Shown here in pieces: positions 54,188 to 58,019 of a DNA stretch of 58,019 nt; within the stretch, counting starts at the first letter, position 1, and every line of letters begins with the position of its first letter. The notes beneath the pieces were generated by a model. That model was not told the DNA's origin. It saw nothing but the letters and a program-made list of their open reading frames with translations, and made no database searches. The DNA is from Cryptosporangium minutisporangium (GTDB taxonomy: Bacteria > Actinomycetota > Actinomycetes > Mycobacteriales > Cryptosporangiaceae): NCBI RefSeq assembly GCF_039536245.1, contig NZ_BAAAYN010000079.1:8123-66141 (forward strand), read 5' to 3'. Both the position numbers and the translations under genes were made by a program.

Positions 54188-55159
54188 TCAGAGCGGTGGT
54201 TGCAACTGGATCTCTGCAGCGGCTTCCCAGAGTCCGTCGAAAGTTCGCCGTAACTCGTGCACGCGGGCAGGTGACGTGTGCAAGGTCGCCCTCACCAATT
54301 TGGTGCCCGCGACACCCGGAACCAGGCTCTCGACGTGGCCGATCGAGTCGTCGAAAAGAACAAAGTCGGGTATCGACCCGATGTCGACGTCAGCCGTCAT
54401 TTCGGCCGTCAAGACCTTGACGCTGATGTGATTGTCGTGCTGTGCCGAACAGATTTGCAGGAACGTTTCGTCCGCCGCGAGTTGCGGGTCGTCGAAGATG
54501 AAGATCCGGCGCACCACTACACCACGTGCAACCGCCGCACGAAGGGTCTGCAGATAGATCGTCGCCATCGGAGTGTGCCAGAAACTTCCGTCGAGAGGGC
54601 CGTCGATGCTGGGCACGCTAGTCGCATCGATACTCACGTTGGCGGCAGCGCTCAGTGTGAGCAGCCAATCCGGGGTCTCCCCTTGGAAGACAGCTTCGCC
54701 CTGTTCGAGCTGATTGTGCAATCGATCGGTGATCGAGCGGGTGGCGCGAGTGAATCGGTCGATGATCGATTGATCCGGCGAGAATCTGGTGCGCGGGAGT
54801 CGGTGAATGAACTTCGCGCTCGGCATAATCCCCCCGCGAACGTCCTCGTAGTGCAAGCCGGCGGTGAGGAAGGGCGTTCGGCATTCTTCCAGTAGCAGGG
54901 GAACTATTTCTTTTCCTTGGGCATCGGCGTAGTGAAGCTCCCTCTGCACCCATTTAGAATCCACCGAACTCGTACTCAATAGTACGATGAATGCTGCGCT
55001 GGCTTCGATCCGAGTTTCTATTTCGTTGACGAAGCGGTCACCAGCGCGTAGCTCGAAGTCCCACCAGACTTCCACGCCCGCTGCTTCGAGGAACGCGGCG
55101 AGCTTTTCGGCGTAGAGACGGTCGGCCCGGCTGTAGCTGAGAAAGACTGCCTCGGACAC
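54188..55159 (-). CDS. TIR-domain protein with uncharacterised C-terminal domain
   Basis: A 323-residue protein. N-terminal TIR (~1-135): VFLSYSRADRLYAEKLAAFL, VWWDFELRAGDRF, and SKWVQRELHYADAQGKEIVP with the Glu expected for NADase activity. The ~180-residue C-terminal domain is alpha/beta: FWHTPMATIYLQTLRAAVAR, VVVRRIFIFDDPQLAADETF, IPDFVLFDDSIGHVESLVPG, ending VHELRRTFDGLWEAAAEIQL. It resembles a degenerate phospholipase-D-like or ligand-sensing fold but I cannot name it. GTG 55159 with GGGGAGGGG upstream. A likely defence effector: the sensor domain could trigger NAD depletion by TIR. GC is lower than in the flanking core genes. Confidence 0.82.
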   Translation of the reverse strand: MSEAVFLSYSRADRLYAEKLAAFLEAAGVEVWWDFELRAGDRFVNEIETRIEASAAFIVLLSTSSVDSKWVQRELHYADAQGKEIVPLLLEECRTPFLTAGLHYEDVRGGIMPSAKFIHRLPRTRFSPDQSIIDRFTRATRSITDRLHNQLEQGEAVFQGETPDWLLTLSAAANVSIDATSVPSIDGPLDGSFWHTPMATIYLQTLRAAVARGVVVRRIFIFDDPQLAADETFLQICSAQHDNHISVKVLTAEMTADVDIGSIPDFVLFDDSIGHVESLVPGVAGTKLVRATLHTSPARVHELRRTFDGLWEAAAEIQLQPPL

Positions 55160-55450
55160 GGCCCCTCCCCGACGCGGTGTCGCGCTGACGGGTCCATTCT
55201 CCCCGTCTGAACACGTTCACACGCGACGTACAGCAGTTCTGCGACCTCGCTGTCGCACTCCCCACCTCGCGCGACGCCTGCCGTCCTGCCCGGCAAGGTG
55301 CGCCGGCGCGACCACGAACGGCAGCGGTGTGGTTGTGTGCTCCGCGTCGGCGGTACGGCGGGCCGTCCGGTGAGCGAGCCGTGCAACAGATTGCAGGCCC
55401 CGTGCGTCCTGGGGACGATCGCGTTCACAGGACGAAGGGGAAGGCGGACC

Positions 55451-55984
55451 ATGCCGGAGCCCGATGGCTTCGAAGAGTTCGTGTCCGAGCGCTCCGCTGC
55501 GCTGACCCGCTACGGCTTCGTCCTCACCGGAAATCCGCACGACGCCGCCGACCTGGTCCAGGAGGCACTGATCCGGCTGCGCGGCGCGTGGGGACGGGTG
55601 CGCCGCCGGGACGACCCGGAGGGGTACGTCCGGACGACGATGGCCCGGCTGCACGTCAGCTGGTGGCGCAAGCGTCGGCGGGAGCGGCTGGTCGAGGCGG
55701 TGCCGGAGGGCTGGGCACCGGACCCCGGCATCGCTCGGGCCGAGGCGGACATCGGGCTCTGGCGCGCACTCGCCGCGGTGCCGCCGCGCCAGCGCGCCGT
55801 GCTGGTACTGCGCTACTACGAAGGGCTCGCCGACGACACGATCGCCGAGCGGCTGCGGATCAGCCGGGCGACCGTCCGCAGCCAGGCCCAGCGCGGCTTA
55901 CGGACGCTACGCGCGCAGCTCACGCCCGACGACGCCCCGCCGCAGCCCGAGATCCTCACGACCGAGCGGAGGCGCCATGCTTGA
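55451..55984 (+). CDS. SigE-family ECF sigma factor
   Basis: A 177-residue ECF sigma. Region 2: FVSERSAALTRYGFVLTGNP and DAADLVQEALIRLRGAWGRV, then GYVRTTMARLHVSWWRKRRR. Region 4: LAAVPPRQRAVLVLRYYEGL, IAERLRISRATVRSQAQRGL. This is the actinobacteria-typical SigE-like group (SigE-family annotation, not the M. tuberculosis SigE regulon). ATG 55451 has GAAGGGGAAGGC upstream. Its 3' end overlaps the next gene by 8 bp, a common sigma/anti-sigma arrangement. Confidence 0.92.
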   Translation: MPEPDGFEEFVSERSAALTRYGFVLTGNPHDAADLVQEALIRLRGAWGRVRRRDDPEGYVRTTMARLHVSWWRKRRRERLVEAVPEGWAPDPGIARAEADIGLWRALAAVPPRQRAVLVLRYYEGLADDTIAERLRISRATVRSQAQRGLRTLRAQLTPDDAPPQPEILTTERRRHA

Positions 55985-57170
55985 CGACCACGACGGCGCG
56001 CTGGACGACGTCCTCACCCGGACGCTGAGCCGGGCCGCCGACGCCGCACCACTACCCCCGCCGGACCTGTACCGGACCGTCACGCGCGGCCACGCGCGGC
56101 GGCGCGCCACGCTCGTGGCGGCCACCGCCGCGATCACCGTGTTCGCCCTGCTGATAGGTGTCGCCGGATGGCTGAAGGTCACCCGCTCCGACCCCGCGCC
56201 GGTCACCCCGGCCACGGCCGAGGCGCTCTGGCCGGACGCGATCCGGACGCTGCCCGCGACGCTGCACGGTCGCGAGTACTCGGTGGACGCCGTGCTGCCG
56301 GACGGCACGGTGGTCGTCCACACGGTCGACGCCGGAGCGGCGCAAATCCGGTCTGTCCGGGGCGATGCCCGCACCTGGACGTCGCGGCTGCTGGCGTCGT
56401 ACCCGGAGGCGGCAAGTCCGCCCCTCGTCACGAACGTGCGGGCGAGCGCGAGCTGGCTGGTGTGGCAGGTCGACGACGAGATCTGGAGCCTGCGGTGGGA
56501 CGGTGGGCAGCCGCAGCGGATCGTTGCCGGGCTGAAGCGGATGCTCGGAGGGTTCTCACTGGCCATCGACGGCGACCGGATCGTCTACGGCCCGACGTCC
56601 GAGGGCGTCCGGATCATTCCGGCGGCCGGCGGCACGCCGACGCTGCTCCCCGGCACCGCGAAGTACTTCACCCTGCACTGGCCGTGGCTCGTCCACGACG
56701 GGAAGGCCCCCCACCACCCGTCCGGTACGCCGCCGACGCTGTGGAACGTCCGCACCGGCGAGCGCCGTGAGGCGGTGTTCACCGCGGTGACGTACCGGGA
56801 CACCTGCACGCCGGTGTGGTGCGTGGCGGTGGGCGACGACGGTAAGCCGCCGCTCGGCGGCGGTGACGACCCGATCACGACCGTCCGCGTCGACGGCACC
56901 GATCGGAAAGCGTGGCCGGGCTACCGGACGGAGTTCTTGTACGTGAAGCCGCTCCGCGACCGCTATCTGCCGCTCATCCGGATCGAGCGGGCGGCCGACG
57001 GGAACCAGGTGATCGACGTGATCGACCTGGTCGACGACCGGACCGTCGAACTCGGCCGGATGCGGAACGACCCGAGCGCGCTGATGAGGATCGGCTCCGG
57101 AGACGGTGTCTTCTCCTGGCTCGACGTCGACGGGAGCGTGAAGGTGTTCGATCCGCAGCGAATCCGGTGA
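55977..57170 (+). CDS. Candidate membrane anti-sigma partner with beta-propeller-like exterior
   Basis: A 397-residue protein. Cytoplasmic N-terminus (~1-41; LDDVLTRTLSRAADAAPLPP and LYRTVTRGHARRR), one TM helix (LVAATAAITVFALLIGVAGWL, ~46-66), then ~330 extracytoplasmic residues with repeated Trp/Asp-containing blades (WLVWQVDDEIWSLRWDGGQP; IPAAGGTPTLLPGTAKYFTL; SWLDVDGSVKVFDPQ). No Cys-His zinc anti-sigma motif. By overlap with the sigma gene and topology it is a probable anti-sigma or sensor for the upstream sigma; the short N-terminus would bind sigma. Confidence 0.78.
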   Translation: MLDDHDGALDDVLTRTLSRAADAAPLPPPDLYRTVTRGHARRRATLVAATAAITVFALLIGVAGWLKVTRSDPAPVTPATAEALWPDAIRTLPATLHGREYSVDAVLPDGTVVVHTVDAGAAQIRSVRGDARTWTSRLLASYPEAASPPLVTNVRASASWLVWQVDDEIWSLRWDGGQPQRIVAGLKRMLGGFSLAIDGDRIVYGPTSEGVRIIPAAGGTPTLLPGTAKYFTLHWPWLVHDGKAPHHPSGTPPTLWNVRTGERREAVFTAVTYRDTCTPVWCVAVGDDGKPPLGGGDDPITTVRVDGTDRKAWPGYRTEFLYVKPLRDRYLPLIRIERAADGNQVIDVIDLVDDRTVELGRMRNDPSALMRIGSGDGVFSWLDVDGSVKVFDPQRIR

Positions 57171-57210
57171 GGACGGGAACGCGCGCGGGGCCGCCCGGGT
57201 TGGCGTGAGT

Positions 57211-57984
57211 ATGACCTCGGAGACCGAAGAGAAGGCGCACGCACGGGGACGGGTCCGGCTGGAGCCCGGGCTGAAGCGAGTCCGAGCGTTGGTCGGCGGC
57301 CGGACGGTCGCCGACACCCGACACCCGGTGCTCGTCTGGGAGAAGCCCTACTACCCGACCTACTACGTCCCGCGGGACGACGTCCAGGCCGAGCTCGTAC
57401 CGACCGGGGAGACCAGCCGGTCGCCGAGCCGGGGGGACGGCATCGTCCACGACGTGGTGCTCGCCGGGCGGACGCTCGGCGGTGCCGCGCTGACGTTCCC
57501 GGACTCCCCGCTGCCGGAGTTGCGCAGCCTGGTGCGGCTGGAGTGGGCGGCGATGGACGAGTGGCTGGAGGAGGACGAACCGATCTACGTCCATCCGCGC
57601 GACCCGTACAAGCGGGTGGACATCTTGAACAGCAGCAGGCACGTCCAGGTCAGCGTCGACGGTGTCGTGGTCGCCGACTCGCACCAGCCGCGGATCCTGT
57701 TCGAGACCAGCCTGCCGCCGCGTTACTACCTGCCGATCACCGACGTCCGGATCGACCTGCTCCGTCCGTCGGCGCTGGTGACGCACTGCCCGTACAAGGG
57801 CGCGGCGACGTATTGGGACGTCGTCCTGGAGTCCGGCGCCGTGCACGAGAACATCGTCTGGACCTACCGGTCGCCGCTGGCGGAGAGCCAGAAGGTGGCC
57901 GGGCTCGTCGCGTTCTACGACGAGAAGGTGGACGTCACGATCGACGGCGTGCCGCAGGGGCGCCCGCGGACACCGTTCTCCTGA
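57211..57984 (+). CDS. Tandem DUF427 protein
   Basis: A 257-residue protein with two copies of the small beta-rich DUF427 fold. Copy 1 (~15-110): VRALVGGRTVADTRHPVLVWE and YYPTYYVPRDDVQAELV. Copy 2 (~140-240): VQVSVDGVVVADSHQPRILFE and PPRYYLPITDVRIDLLRP, THCPYKGAATYWDVVL, VAFYDEKVDVTIDGV. Probably a single-polypeptide pseudodimer; enzymatic role unknown. ATG 57211 chosen; a GTG at 57205 is equally possible as neither has a strong ribosome site. Confidence 0.9.
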   Translation: MTSETEEKAHARGRVRLEPGLKRVRALVGGRTVADTRHPVLVWEKPYYPTYYVPRDDVQAELVPTGETSRSPSRGDGIVHDVVLAGRTLGGAALTFPDSPLPELRSLVRLEWAAMDEWLEEDEPIYVHPRDPYKRVDILNSSRHVQVSVDGVVVADSHQPRILFETSLPPRYYLPITDVRIDLLRPSALVTHCPYKGAATYWDVVLESGAVHENIVWTYRSPLAESQKVAGLVAFYDEKVDVTIDGVPQGRPRTPFS

Positions 57985-57995
57985 CGGCGGGGGGC

Positions 57996-58019
57996 GGGGG
58001 CGCCCGGGCCCGGGCCCCC
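57996..58019. terminator. Possible GC-hairpin after DUF427 gene (window edge)
   Basis: GGGGGC ... GCCCCC arms enclose a CCCGGGCCCGGG palindrome, starting 11 nt after the stop. The window ends here, so the full structure is not visible. Confidence 0.35.

Overview
The window is very GC-rich with strong third-position GC bias. It uses many GTG starts, runs tightly overlapping operons, and carries LpqY/SugABC-type, ECF42-type, DUF4032, DUF427 and large SCO7613-type proteins. All of this points to a filamentous or sporangiate actinobacterium; genus and species cannot be fixed from the sequence alone. No rRNA, tRNA, CRISPR array or complete insertion sequence was recognised.

Layout. (1) 1-2907: 5' part of a giant polytopic membrane protein, cut by the window edge. 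(2) 2956-6946: choline to glycine betaine oxidation (betB-betA) divergent from an IclR regulator. (3) 6972-15479: LacI regulator coupled to a DUF4032 kinase-like protein, divergent from an LpqY-SugABC-like trehalose/alpha-glucoside importer and a GH13 glucosidase. Palindromic LacI operators and a CRP-like site lie between them. (4) 15540-18510: ArsR-type regulator, small membrane coiled-coil protein and MMPL exporter. (5) 18595-31065: a seven-gene minus-strand operon. It encodes a DUF4407 membrane protein, a 1261-residue natural fusion of a SEDS (FtsW/RodA) glycosyltransferase with a penicillin-binding transpeptidase, an orphan cytoplasmic protein, a tail-anchored kinase-like protein, a small membrane protein, a zinc-ribbon TRAFAC GTPase and a large one-pass membrane protein. 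(6) 31334-36383: Rieske monooxygenase, monomeric sarcosine oxidase, dimethylglycine-dehydrogenase-like flavoprotein and Rieske ferredoxin. Together with region 2 they give a complete choline to glycine route.

(7) 36.5-46.4 kb is a lower-GC variable region: HNH nuclease, frameshifted serine recombinase, SnoaL/MarR pair, a NACHT-LRR (bacterial NLR-like) protein, frameshifted tyrosine integrase, an internally deleted gene, small membrane proteins and a truncated methyltransferase. (8) 46.9-50.3 kb: an MFS exporter and a YCII/ECF42 sigma operon. Both are preceded by nearly identical TGTCGG-N17-CGTAG promoters, so they look like one small sigma regulon. (9) 50.3-58 kb: a TIR protein running into a phosphotransferase remnant, Nudix hydrolase, HtrA-like protease lipoprotein, a second TIR protein with a novel-looking C-terminal domain, a SigE-type ECF sigma with a candidate membrane anti-sigma, and a double DUF427 protein.

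The strongest candidate for an undescribed system is region 5, a signalling (GTPase plus kinase-like) operon wired to a one-polypeptide peptidoglycan synthase. The NACHT-LRR and TIR genes in regions 7 and 9 look like a decaying defence island.
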